From Perkinsus chesapeaki (taxonomy: Eukaryota; Perkinsozoa; Perkinsida; Perkinsidae), in NCBI GenBank assembly GCA_013115145.1, contig JAAPAO010000002.1:62001-126000 (forward strand): DNA of 64,000 bases, given 5' to 3'. Positions within the stretch are counted from its first letter, which is position 1. Every line of letters starts with the position of its first letter. The notes under the pieces were generated by a model, which ran no database searches, was not told where the DNA came from, and saw nothing but the letters and a program-made list of their open reading frames with translations. The translations under genes were made by a program, and so were the position numbers. Positions 1 to 10,889 of this stretch are shown piece after piece.

Positions 1-612
1 GTCAAGCTTAACGTTGTGCATATCAGGAGGGGCAACGAATTAACATAATCAAGTCTCACAAGCCTTTCATTCTTTATCTCTTCGCTAATGTCGTGTGACG
101 CTCTCAATGGCTGTATGAATACATCAATCACGGAGTCATGACAATTGCTGGCTCTGTACAGTGTAATCCCCGCCCTTTATATCACCTCAATATCTCCTGT
201 TGTAATGGGGTTAGCGATGGTGCCTGTGCGGTAGGGGCCCGCGCAGGCACTGTGGCTACGGCAGTTGGAGCACCTGCCATATTGAAGCGGCAACAAGGAG
301 CTGCAACGAAATAATGACAATGCTCGAATAGACTGAAGACTGAAACTCAGCACAATATTGTCAGAAACGATAACGGCAATAACCGCATACGCAGCGACAA
401 ACTGTCGGCATGTATAGGAGTTCCAACCCCAGAGGATATTAGCAGCACCTTAAGGACCCGTAAGCTCCCTGTTATAACAGCGCCTAGAAGAAATAGAAAC
501 AACTCGCAATTCTCCCACGTACTTCACAAAGGAACGACGCGACCAAGGGCGGGCGAAAGGTATGTGCGCACGTTAACAGTCAAATCTTGCCGTCTACTTT
601 TGTCATTCTGTT
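1..612. other. Upstream non-coding stretch
   Basis: I see no open frame with recognisable protein content on either strand. The stretch probably holds the promoter and 5' leader of the metallopeptidase gene that starts at 613, and possibly the end of a gene lying outside the window. Confidence 0.4.
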
Positions 613-3600
613 ATGCCGTTACAACATAGAGGGGATAATCATCGTGTAGTGACCATCAAGAGTATCAAGCATGGTGGTCCTAGATTCCCAGGTGTGACCT
701 CATTCATGATTGACCAGTTGTCTGGCACTGTACCCGTTTCAGGTTCTTGGTTCGTCTCGTATTGCTGCCTTCTCGTTGCTCTCGTCATCGGGGTAAGTAA
801 TTGTTTCTTGCCTGCCGACTACATCAAAACCTCTCAATATGCGTCTTGATCTTGCATTTAGCCAAAGGGATCGCTGATAGGGGGTCCGCCGGAATCACGT
901 GAATCACGGTTAAGCCCGCAAAACAACACTACTCACAAGCACCTAAATTGACATTTGAAAGATCTAGTAGACATCGTGTGTGACAGTCATGCATTTCCTC
1001 TTGCTTTAAGGCGATTCTCAGGCACACTGGGTGGCTATCGGCGGGGAAGAGTTCGAAAATACTAATCTGCCGAACACAACTTTCTCTGCACAACGTGCCG
1101 TTAACGTTGTGAAGGAACTGGAGGCATGTGGGGTAGGCGTAGATAGGATGCGTCTTCTGGTAGATTTCCGCACTTACCTATTTGTCAGAACCGTGAGTCT
1201 GGAACTTATGCAGCCGAGGTTTGTGCGCCAAAGGCCATCCTTAAAGAGGTAGAGAGCATTGGCTTCTCGGAGGAGGATATCCAAATCGATAACTTCCACT
1301 CCAATGGATCCTTCTACATGTCCTTCCTCGGTGGCGTTATCGGCAACTACCGTAATATTACCAATATTGCATTCCGCCTAAACTCCAAGAAGGAGAAGAG
1401 AACGAAAGGCCGACGTTGTGCAGTTCTGGCCGCGGCCCACTACGACTCTGCCCTGGGTGTCCCAGGGATTAGCGACAATGCTATGCAAGTCGGATTGCTA
1501 ACCGAGCTTATGCGTGTGTTCAAGGCCCGAAACCTAATGTCAGACAGCGAAATAGATTTAATAGTCAACTTCAACGGGGCCGAAGAAACGCTAATGCACG
1601 CAGCTCATGGTTTTGCAAAGAGCAGCAAGTGGGCGCGGGACGTCTGTGCCATTGTTAATCTAGAATGCAATGGTGGACATGGCCGTGAATTACTCTTTCA
1701 GGTAGAACAGCTGTGTAGATTTGGTAAGGATATTCTTCGTTCAGGTGGGTAGCCATGCCCTAGTGTCTCAGTATAAGAGGGCTGCTAAGCGTCCAGCTGG
1801 CAGTAGCTTCATTCACAGCGTCTTCCAGGCGGGTGTTGTGCCGGGCGATACAGACTACCGTGTACTTCGTGACTTTATTCTGGAGAAACAGGGGCTTCTC
1901 GTCCCTGGGGTGGATTTCGCCACCATTGGCAATCAATATGTCTATCATACGAGTCTTGATGACTTTGCACATGCATNNNNNNNNNNNNNNNNNNNNNNNN
2001 NNNNNNNNNNNNNNNNNNNNNNNNNNNNNNNNNNNNNNNNNNNNNNNNNNNNNNNNNNNNNNNNNNNNNNNNNNTCCCTGGGGTGGATTTCGCCACCATT
2101 GGCAATCAATATGTCTATCATACGAGTCTTGATGACTTTGCACATGCATCAGTCCAATCGATGCAAAGATACGGCGAGACCATCGTCGACCTGCTGGCGT
2201 TAATGACAAATGAGGGAGTGGAGAAGCCAGTAGATGCTGAACCTCCAGGCGTCTACTTTGACTTGCTCGGTAAATGGTTTGTGGTCTATTCGACGCGTGT
2301 GGCTTATGCGCTGCATATCATTTCTGCATTGATCGTCCTCATGTTATCGTTATCAAATCTTACAGTAATACCACCCACTGGTTCTGAAGTGCCCGAATTT
2401 CCTTCTTTCAGCTCTCTCCCCGACCGTGGCTCATCGGAGCGTTCTTCTTCGCCGAATTATGTGGTGCTCTGGGTTACGGATCAATAGCTATGTTCATCAT
2501 CCCGAGAGGATACAGGCTAGCTTATCAGAATCACACGTGGCTGACGGTGCCGCTTTTTCTGTTCCCGGCGGTTGCGGGATACCTGTTTGCCAAGAGAAGA
2601 ATAGCTGGGAAAAGCGACGAGGTAGCACAATTGCCTCTGGCGCTCCATTTGGAAGATCTTATCTCCTGCAGAGCTCACCCGGAGATATCTTTTGGACCTG
2701 TCGACTGGTTGCAGCCATACTTTGCCTTGGGCACACCGTACTAGTTCCAACGTCAAGTTACCTGTCCTTTTTATGGTGCACTTTCCCTTTGATGTGAGGA
2801 AGAACCTGTTTGAATCCTGCAGTACAGCCAGGTGATCAGATACGTCTACACTGGACGATATTTTATGTCATTCGTTGCTGGCTACACTATCCCGATTGTG
2901 GTCACCTTGCAGTTGATGCCGGCTGCATTCGATTTGTTGGTAAGTGCCCCCCATCATTCGATCCCGTTTATCTGTTGTGATAGGTTCCGCTGTGTGCACG
3001 CAGCGGAGCGCTTATCCCGCCGGAGGTTATCGTCGGTCTGTTTGTATTTTCGCCCGTCATACTATGTATCTCAGCAATGGGCGATATACCTTTCGCTCTG
3101 GCACGCAGAATCGGAGGAACACTAGGGCTTGAAAGGGCACTTCTGGCCGGATTTGGTGCAGCGGTGGTCGGAACTGTTCTATTCGGTGGAGATTACCTAT
3201 TCCCTTACAGCCCTGATAGGCCTAAGAGAATGTTTACTTTTCATGTCAACCATGTGGATTCAAAAGAGTCCTTCTTATACATGAGCCCTTATGACGTGAA
3301 CCGCTTCGAGCCGATCCCTGGCGAAATCTTCAGGACTTCAAAGGGCCTCTGGGATGTCAAGGATACGGAGGCCATCTATGGCAATGGAGCGCCGTACTAT
3401 TTCCCACTCCAGTCTGTGATTAAGGAAATGAGACGAGTCAAGGTAGAGCATCATGGGAACTGGAGCGACTTCGAAGTTTACACTGAGAAGCCAATCGAAC
3501 TGGATACTGGTGTAGTCCGCACCACGATTGTCGCCAAGGCAAAGAACGCCCAATATATGACCATGGCAGTACCTCATGACGGACTCGTGGGCTTCCCTGC

Positions 3601-3883
3601 TCTTAGAGGCAGGCTCCCACCTGTAAGGACCGACTGCAACTGTCACTGGCTCAACTTCGACCAGGGGGGAGAGCACGACAGTGTAGAGTGGCGTGCTGAG
3701 ATAGACTGGGATCCTCAAGAGTTTGCTTCTGGAGTACAGCCTCGTGTCGAAGTATCTGCTTTTTGGTTGGAGAATATCCCAACGGCTGTCCACGACTTGG
3801 TGGAGCCGTTGCCCGACTATGTCGATCGTCTTAAATTCCAAGGCAGCCACACTCACGTGAAGCTCCGCCTAGACGCACACTGA
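613..3883 (+). CDS. ERMP1-like M28 zinc metallopeptidase, multi-pass ER membrane protein
   Basis: Endoplasmic reticulum metallopeptidase 1 family (peptidase M28 with a multi-spanning C-terminus). Zinc ligands expected for M28 are visible in order: AAHYDS (about 1435), GISDNA (about 1470), NGAEE (about 1577), NLECNGG (about 1656) and YVYHTS (about 1940 and again at 2112). An N-terminal membrane segment (WFVSYCCLLVALVIG) precedes the peptidase. Several membrane segments lie between 2280 and 3200, followed by a luminal C-terminal domain ending in LRLDAH. Introns include 1702-1744 (43 nt) and one near 1138-1186. The frame is broken by a 98-N gap flanked by two identical 75-bp copies, so the genomic order there is an assembly problem rather than biology. 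Start at the ATG at 613; length and membrane layout fit the family. The role, proteolysis at the ER membrane, is inferred from the family. Confidence 0.85.
1902..1976 (+). repeat. Left copy of 75-bp duplication flanking the N gap
   Basis: This segment ends exactly at the first N and is identical, base for base, to 2075-2149 on the other side of the gap. It encodes the final zinc-ligand region of the M28 domain (GVDFATIGNQYVYHTS). Two contig ends that overlap but were scaffolded instead of merged would give exactly this pattern. Confidence 0.95.
1977..2074. other. Assembly gap of 98 N
   Basis: Run of 98 unknown bases inside the metallopeptidase gene. Removing the gap plus one of the two flanking 75-bp copies restores a continuous reading frame into SVQSMQRYGETIVDLL, so no real sequence needs to be missing. 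Confidence 0.98.
2075..2149 (+). repeat. Right copy of 75-bp duplication flanking the N gap
   Basis: Exact copy of 1902-1976, starting at the first base after the Ns. The downstream coding sequence continues from this copy. Confidence 0.95.
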
Positions 3884-4005
3884 CTATGTCCAGGATAGGT
3901 CACTAAGCTTATAAACCCTTACAATCGTAAATTTCTGTTTTCCGACACTTGGCTTATCTTATGTACGAAGCTACATTTCTGAATGTTGCGTTCTAGTCGG
4001 CCAAG

Positions 4006-5274
4006 ATGTCACATAGGGTTATGGATTTTTTACACGTGCCAACTTCACCAGACGCGAAACCGGACATTAGTCTGGTTCGGCCAAAGGGCATCGCGGACTT
4101 CCTCTCGTTCATACCAGTATCGGCAAAAGTCGAGGACGACTCCGACGAACTGCAAGGCATCGCTGACATTGCAACATCTGCCATGACAATGCTACAAGGG
4201 ACATTAGCAGTTACGAGCATGACCGTGCCTGCAGGTCAGTTGGACGGTGTTAGGCTAACGCCGGTTCGTAACTTTTGTCAATTGAATGTAGCTCTCTCCC
4301 TATGCTCTGCCCTATCGCTTCTCCTTACGTACTTCTTCCCAGGGATCTAGGAAACGCATCACGGTCTGGATATAGTCCAGTTAACAGTGAATTCAATTCA
4401 GTAGCGCTCGGTAATGTTGGTCTATTTTAGGGGCAATGATTGCGATGGCTCCGCCCCCACCTCCCCCAAGTGTTCTGAGGACCATGCCGCCTCCGGTCGC
4501 TCAAACATCAGTTGCGCCCGAGTGCGAAGTTGAACCAACTCAACGAGACGACTCTAGGGCGTGGTTCCTACTGTAAGTCATACTTATCAACTGTTCCTCC
4601 TGCAGCTCACGGCGGTATTTCATTATAGGAGGGCAGTACAGACCCTGACAGCAGCCCACGTAGGGGTTGGTCTCGCTCAAGCATACACTATGGACCTCTA
4701 CAGTGGGCTCTACAATGGGCTCCTGGGGCTCCTCGGAGTGGTCAATGCATTACCAGATAGACGTAGGTAAAACGTAGTTACTTCAGCAAGTCGTGTCATT
4801 GTCAGACCCCGATCGGCTCAAGACATATGTGGTGTTCGCCTTCCTACAAGGCTCCGCCCAGGCTCTTCAGCTACTGTCGGTCCTTTTCATGCCCACCCCA
4901 TTCCCACTCACTCTGACCAATTCCCTCATCATACTCGGCCCGGCGGTACCCTGTCATACCGCTAATTCGTCCCGCCATTTCTCAGGTCAGTTTTACAGCA
5001 TCGTACTTTTCCTGGCAGTATGTGTGTGAGATGCGGCAGCTGTCCACTGTCAAAGGCGCGGCTGCCAATCAGCTACTTTGGGCGGCTGCTGCGTAGAGAG
5101 CTTGAAGAAGAATGATACGTTTATTATTTTTCCAGTTACGGACAGCCAACATCCGTGCCACCCCTGGAAGTGAGGCAGAGAGCTCTGGCGAGAGTGTCCG
5201 GCGGTCCTAGGCCGGGAAACCTTCCTGTTATCACAGAAGACCCGGAGGATACCGCCTCAGTGCATAGCACTTGA
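4006..5274 (+). CDS. Multi-pass membrane protein of unknown function
   Basis: I do not recognise the family. The first exon (MSHRVMDFLHVP, ATG at 4006) encodes a soluble, acidic N-terminus of about 65 residues. Later exons carry a proline-rich linker (APPPPPPSVLRTMPPP near 4450) and then roughly four hydrophobic segments (about 4560-4760, 4810-4900, 4905-4950, 4985-5030). The soluble tail ends EDPEDTASVHST and the stop is at 5272-5274. Exons are joined by short GT-AG introns, for example one starting at 4573. The joins between 4236 and 4440 are uncertain, because one candidate intron there would be only about 20 nt. It lies 122 bp downstream of the metallopeptidase on the same strand, but nothing links the functions. 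Confidence 0.6.
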
Positions 5275-5668
5275 ATTTCATGATTTATATTATTGGATCT
5301 TGGGTTATATTATAGTTAACAGCAGCTCCGGATATTTACTGAACTGTAACGGCTCATTGGAAAGACCTATTCGGTACGAGCCAAACTCCTAATAGAAGAG
5401 ATACTAGTTTGTAAAATCTGTATTTAACATTGAGTCTTAGATGCGCACACACATCAGTCATATGACATGACTAAAATCTAGGTTTTACTAGCAGTCACCG
5501 GAAACTGAATGTGGTAGTCATTACTGTTGGCCACCCTAGGACAAGCGATAGTTGCATAGTTACGAGAACCCAACAGCTGTCTTGAGTCCTCTCCACCTGG
5601 TCACTCTCTGAACGCTACAATAATTGTCTTCTGTAAATGTTGAAATTACTACAAATGATTCAAACGTA
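5275..5668. other. Convergent intergenic spacer
   Basis: AT-rich spacer between the 3' ends of the membrane-protein gene (+) and the SR140-like gene (-). I see no coding potential or structured element. Confidence 0.5.
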
Positions 5669-7932
5669 TCAATCACGCCACCCACGACGTCGACTTCGAT
5701 CTCGTGACCGCTCCCGACTCGGACTGCGAGTGGTACTTCTTCGAGACCTCCGGTGACGGCGACGGATCTCGGGAGATCTCGATCGCTTCCTGGACCGCCT
5801 TCTGTCCCGACTAGTGCTCCGAGTCCGACTCCTTCGACGACTTTTCTCATGCTTCCGTTCTCGCCGCTTCGGGGTGATAACTTTGGGCGGTGCCAAGTCA
5901 ACCATCAAACTTGAAATGTCGGCTACCACTTGTACCCGGTCGTTGTTGACAGTAGCGACCGTATTAGGATTCTTGCGTTCTCCTCCACATTTTGGACCGC
6001 TCACTGGTGCTGATACGCCGAAGCTCAAGGTAGAGGTCGGCTCTGTCGATTCCATGGGTTCACCATCGACGTCCTCTTCGTCGGGATTGTCCTCCAAAGT
6101 CTCCCAATTGTCCGCTACAGCCTCAGACGCCTCATGCTCTAACGGCTCACCATCGGACATATCATCATCTTGTTGACTGAGCTCCGAGATATCATCATCA
6201 GAAACATCAACACCATCGAGCTCTTGTCGATCATCTGTAACTTTTGCAAGCCATCGTTTCAACTGCTTAAGCTTGGCCTCTTGGGTCCTTTGTCGCACTG
6301 AGATTCCGTGCGACTCGCAGACCTAGGCGGAAACACGCAGGAGCACAGAGAGTTGCCCAGGCCCTACTACTACCTTGTCGAGCTGGCCATTATCGTATCC
6401 CTTCCACTCCTCCATTAGCGCCAGATCCTTGTCCGTGAGTACTACGCCTTCATCCTCTGCGTCATTTGAAGGGCCCTCTAGTTCCAGCAGGATACCGTGG
6501 ATGAAATGAAGATCGAACAGCTCCTTCGCTGCCCACGATTCTGCGCATTTTCGCCAGGCCTCGACCAATTCGGGTGTCTTCTCGAACAGCACAAGAGCAA
6601 ATAAGTACTTCGATATCAGCGGGTAAGCGATTCACACCGACGAAAATCTGAGAACGCGCGAGACCCCAAAAATTGCCTCACACGCCTAGAGCCCACCAAG
6701 ACGCACACTTCCCGTGCCCTACCCCTTCTCCTGCTATCTGGGCAGCCGCTGATGGCAGTATCTTTTCCAAGGCCGATCTAAACTGCCAGCCCGCCTTAGC
6801 CGTTGAGGCTCCTGCATTATGCAGCAGATCGTTCATGAGGTAAGCAGATGATATAGTTTGCAATGAAGTTTCCGAGAGCGGTTTCGACGAGCCTTCCGAC
6901 ATATCTGCCAGTTACTGAAATGCCGCGAAATAGGGTGGTACGCAGGGCTTACTGGGGTAAATCTGACTGATCAAGTCTTCAGCTGCCCTCGATCTATCCA
7001 TGCACCAAACCATCGCCTGTTCTATGCTCTTTCGTTTAGTACTAAGATTCGGCAGAAGATCCTTGAGCAAGTGGGTACGGTCCTCCTCTGATAGGACGGT
7101 GGATTCAAACCTGAAGGCCGAAGGGTCTCTTGAGCTTATTGCGGGATAACCCTACTTATCGTTCGCTTTCGCTACACCTTCCGAGGTCTCTTGAGCTGTA
7201 GTTTCGGACCGGCCCGGTGGGACCCACAAATGTCCTTTTCCATATATCATGAATGGCTTTGTAGAATATTGCGCCTGACGCAATAGGAGCTACCTATCTC
7301 TATGTAATCTAATTATCACCTGAGTGTCTCCATTGAGATAAGCACAGACTCGCCACCGGTAATATATATTCGCGGGTGAGTTCACAGGCTCCAATATGAA
7401 CTGCAATCGCTTGTCTCCCGCCCTGGCCAGGGTCTCCAAGTACCTTTACTACTGGTCAAGATTTATTAGCAAATTTTCGGTTACTACTTTTCAAACTCTC
7501 TCCCGTGCCGGGCAACATACTTGCTGACCTTATCAATGTACCTGGTACCACCGAAGATGAATGAATTGTTACATTGAGTTCGGCTACATCATAAGATTGT
7601 CCTCTCCTGTTTCCGGGTCTTTCTCGTGTGGTACTTTTACGTTGACCCTCTCAGCATTGGCCGCAAGTTGCTTAGCTTCGGCACGGCGAGCAGCCTAACG
7701 TCATCAAGGCTCAGAAAACAAGTCGGGCGAGATATAACGGTGGCATCGCGGCTGCTGAGTTAGACCACAGAATAGGTGTTCTCCGTGGCCAGTTTACCGC
7801 GGTGGCATCGAACTACAATATTGCGGCAACTACCTGGCGTCTGTGCTTCTCCTTGAGTTCTTCTAGCATGTCGTCCATCGCCTTCATTTTCCGACCGCCG
7901 CCGGGCATCCACGGTCGAGACATGTCAGTCAT
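5669..7932 (-). CDS. SR140/U2SURP-like splicing protein (SURP module, CID, RS tail)
   Basis: Reading from the ATG at 7932 (MTDMSRPWMP; a second ATG lies at 7923): a short basic/coiled N-terminus, then a SURP module across two exons (YIDKVSKYVARHGREFEKYL, then NSPANIYYRWRVCAYLNGDT near 7330-7430). A CTD-interacting (CID) helical domain follows (EEDRTHLLKDLLP near 7080; AYLMNDLLHNAG near 6830). Next is a SAP-like stretch (DKVCESHGISV near 6310-6380), an acidic linker, and an Arg/Ser tail of RSR and SRDR repeats ending RSRRRGWRD. U2-associated SR140 proteins bind the U2 snRNP and normally have RRM-SURP-CID-RS order. Here the sequence between the start and the SURP module is too short for an RRM and shows no RNP motifs. 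It diverges from the EF-hand gene with only 116 bp between start codons. Introns of 43-51 nt (for example about 6324-6374) were placed by frame continuity. Confidence 0.8.
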
Positions 7933-8048
7933 TTTCAACAATCACACACAGAGGACCATAGTGGGCATGACGCACTTGGAGAACTCGAGGAAGTGCAAGA
8001 GAGCAAGATTCCCACGCAATTGCGACCTCAACCCTCCTCAATTGTCGA
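7933..8048. promoter_or_regulatory. Candidate bidirectional promoter region
   Basis: Only 116 bp separate the start codons of the divergently transcribed SR140-like (-) and EF-hand (+) genes, so both 5' leaders and core promoters must sit here or overlap the genes. I see no clear TATA-like or initiator element; the call rests on geometry only. Confidence 0.4.
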
Positions 8049-9687
8049 ATGGGTCAACGATTGCCTCTCCCGCCTATAGAGCACCGTGCTCGGCAAATCG
8101 TTTCGCACTACCATATAGGAGCTGCAGAGCTAGAGAAGTTATGGGAGGTGTTCACAAAAATCGATAAGGACCGTAAGCACCATGGGAGCCCGTTGCATCC
8201 ACGTGGCATAATTTACTATTAGGCAACGGATTCTGGACGCTCACGGAGTGTTTCATCCTTGTTAAAGAGCAGGCAAACTCAACTATGGCGCCTTTACTTC
8301 ACGCATTATTCTACTTTGCGGACCGTGGCAATGATGGTGAGATTTGCTCTCGCAGCTACTTGATTAATTACGCAATTGATACGTCACCCTGCCTTCCTTC
8401 TAGGTAACCTGTCTTTTGACGACTTCCTTGTATCATTCACAAGCTTTTGCGCCCTTTCTAGAGAAGAAGTTCTCCAGTTTTTCTTCATTGTAGTTGACAC
8501 CGACCGCAACGGCTATGTACGCCTGGATTTGGCCGCGTGGGTATATAAGAATCCTGCTCACCAGGTTTCTAAAGACGAGCTCATGAAACTCTTCGAGTAT
8601 CGTCCACCAGGCGTGGATAGCGCACCGGTATTCCCGCTGAACAACAAGCGCGCGTTGAGACTTTTCCGCAACGGCGACTGGGATCGCTTGTAATAGAGTA
8701 GGCACTGGAAGGATTCGGAGTCGAAGCATGGTATAGGCACTTCGATGATTTCGCCGAGCTCTCCGATTCCTTCCCGAACTTAACATTCCCAGCTTTCCAT
8801 TTACAAGAGCTTTTTCGGAAGAAACTGCTTGGTAGGTCTGATCTCTCTCGGTAACCTTGAATAGTCCTCCGGCGGGCGCTAGAGGTCACAATTCTTGAGA
8901 CTCTCCGCGAACAGCGGTGAAATCTTCATGCTCTTAGGGTTGGAATTCTGGGAAAATTGGGATGATGAACGAGTACTGAAAATACAGCAGGACACTGAAA
9001 TGGGGAGCGACAAGATCGAAACAGACAAACCTGGCCGCACAACAATGAAAGAAATTTTAGAGTAACCCCTCTGTTCCCGCTAACTGTGCGTGCTAAGAGT
9101 CGCAACACAGATACTCAACTCGAAAAGTTACAGAGACCGTTAAACCTAAAGGCGACGAGCATGACGGTAGGATTCGACGTATAATCGCATCGTTATTGTT
9201 GGGTTAGACGAAGAAGGGCAGAAAACGGCTAAGGAATCAATGATTCAGCGGAAAGATGAGGATATGGCCAAGAATCCTATGCTGAATATCATTCGAAACC
9301 CCATGTGTTCGTATCATGTAATCTATCGCACAGCAGTATCTTAGGAAATTGTTTACTGCTCATCGGTCAATTCCGGGCAGTGCGACCTAGAGATGACACT
9401 TGTTATCAGGTGCCATACGTAACGGAAGAGTTCCGCAGGGTGCAGGCTGAAATAAGAAAGTAAGCATCCGTTGTTGCAATTACGAATCCCGTTCCCGGAA
9501 CGGATTGCAATTTTCCGTCAGGAAGGAGAAGGAAAAGGCAAAACGTAAATTACTTGCGGAACTCAACGTAGGAAAACTTTCGCGAATGAGCACATCTCGT
9601 TGTTGGCAGATCCCGGTTGGTGCCGGCATGGATGATTATAGCATTTCTGGTGTTAGTGAAGAATGGTCCCCTGATGTCGTATTCTAG
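8049..9687 (+). CDS. Myristoylatable EF-hand calcium-binding protein with basic C-terminal extension
   Basis: The ATG at 8049 begins MGQRLPLPP; Gly2 is a possible N-myristoylation site, as in calcineurin B and neuronal calcium sensors. Calcium loops: DKDRNGFWTLTE split by an intron at about 8173, DRGNDGNLSFDD split by an intron near 8339, and DTDRNGYVRLDL near 8501, which lacks the usual acidic residue at loop position 12. The gene then runs on through more short-intron exons: FGVEAWYRHFDDFAEL, LEFWENWDDERVLKIQQD, DEEGQKTAKESMIQRKDED, VPYVTEEFRRVQAEIRK, and a Lys-rich KEKEKAKRKLLAELN. It ends SEEWSPDVVF at 9687. A TAA at 9063 falls inside a 49-nt intron in my model. The exon join near 8630-8697 is the least certain. 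Likely a membrane-tethered calcium sensor or regulatory subunit; the partner is unknown. Confidence 0.65.
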
Positions 9688-9736
9688 CTTAACCCACTCT
9701 TGTGTTACCCAATGAGTCTTTGTAGAAACTTTGGCC

Positions 9737-10121
9737 ATGGCGGAAACTAGAAATTTCAACATAACAGTTCTTGAATACTTCCACAGTATGGCCAAGCAAA
9801 ACGTATACGCCCCGCCAGCCTTCGAACGCGACCCATGCTCTACAAGTAGTGCTCATGTCAAACGGATATCACACATGAGGACATTTATTCGCTCATTGGA
9901 TTTCAGGTCACATAATCATGGTTACCTTGATCTCCGTAATAATAATTTCCGCACTCACAACCACATGCGTCGTCGTGGCTGCCTACAGCGAAGTCCTACG
10001 AGTTGGAATATTGTAAGCACGCCAATGACTTTTAAATGTTGTGATCTCATGCCAGGTGGGCTATGGCGCTAGCGCTCGGATACTGCGCCAATCCGTACAC
10101 GGCACTGCGAGTCCCGTTTTA
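9737..10121 (+). CDS. Small predicted membrane protein
   Basis: Three exons give a protein of about 100 residues. The first is a soluble start (MAETRNFNITVLEYFHSM, ATG at 9737). A 61-nt intron leads into a strongly hydrophobic helix (IIMVTLISVIIISALTTT). A second intron (about 10012-10055) leads into WAMALALGYCANPYTALRV and a stop near 10121. The two hydrophobic stretches suggest two membrane spans. No family recognised. It lies 50 bp after the EF-hand gene on the same strand, so it could instead be a separate transcript from that 3' region; the evidence is only frame continuity across plausible introns. Confidence 0.4.
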
Positions 10122-10889
10122 GAGCAACAAGTGCAACGCACATGTAGCTCGTTCTGTAAGTTCTCCAATGGAGTTCTACAATCTGTGCTAAAAGCACGGT
10201 GAATCATTTCCGCCGTAGTACGGAGAAAGATCAATCGCCAATATTTGGTAGATAATTTGGTAGATAAGTTGTAGTCAAAAGCATTCGTTGTTTATCATGA
10301 TGCTCAGTGCATCTTAAGTGCTATTTATGGCCAAGTGTTGTTGTGTTGTATTAAGCAACTATAAACCATAACACAAAAGCTAGTAGATCCAAACGTGGAA
10401 ACCATGTCCAATATGAGTAACTACCTAAAAAATACGACTCGTCTAGAGTTGAAATAGGGTAGGCTCCTCGGGCTTTAGAAAGTAAATGAAATCTGTTCAA
10501 ATAGAATCGATAGACGATGGTGGCACGTCAAAAAATATAATGAGTCACTTTGAAGGCTATCACACGAAAGGAGCACGTTGTCGACTCAAAAATCCTGGCA
10601 CGAGCGATATCGAGAACCAGGAAGTCGATTCCCCTTGATGCCGTAGCAGTAAATATAAGAGGGGATAAGTACAGAAATAGGACTCCTATTCTATTCTACT
10701 TTGGCACACTGGATTTCACGAAGCGCAGTTGGGAAGCTAGGACTACACTAATGGCGAGAGCAAAAACGAATACATATAAGCGATTGAGCAAGCGATGGCA
10801 ACGTGGATAAAAATGTTGCCTTATACGGCCATTACTAGTTCTATACAGTAAAAAAATAGACTTATCGAAAATCTCATATGAGAGGGCTT
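10122..10889. other. AT-rich intergenic region
   Basis: About 770 bp without convincing coding content. The 86-codon open frame at 10550-10810 has no domain, composition or exon context that would mark it as a gene. A perfect 12-bp tandem duplication (atttggtagata) sits at 10243-10266. Confidence 0.5.

Noticed and set aside
1902-2149. Biological tandem duplication in the metallopeptidase
   Set aside because: Copies are identical and abut a run of Ns exactly; a contig overlap explains it better.
3338-3856. 172-codon - frame
   Set aside because: Antisense to the C-terminal domain of the metallopeptidase, which matches its family.
10550-10810. 86-codon + frame in the 10-11 kb spacer
   Set aside because: No domain, no exon partners, basic random composition, AT-rich surroundings.
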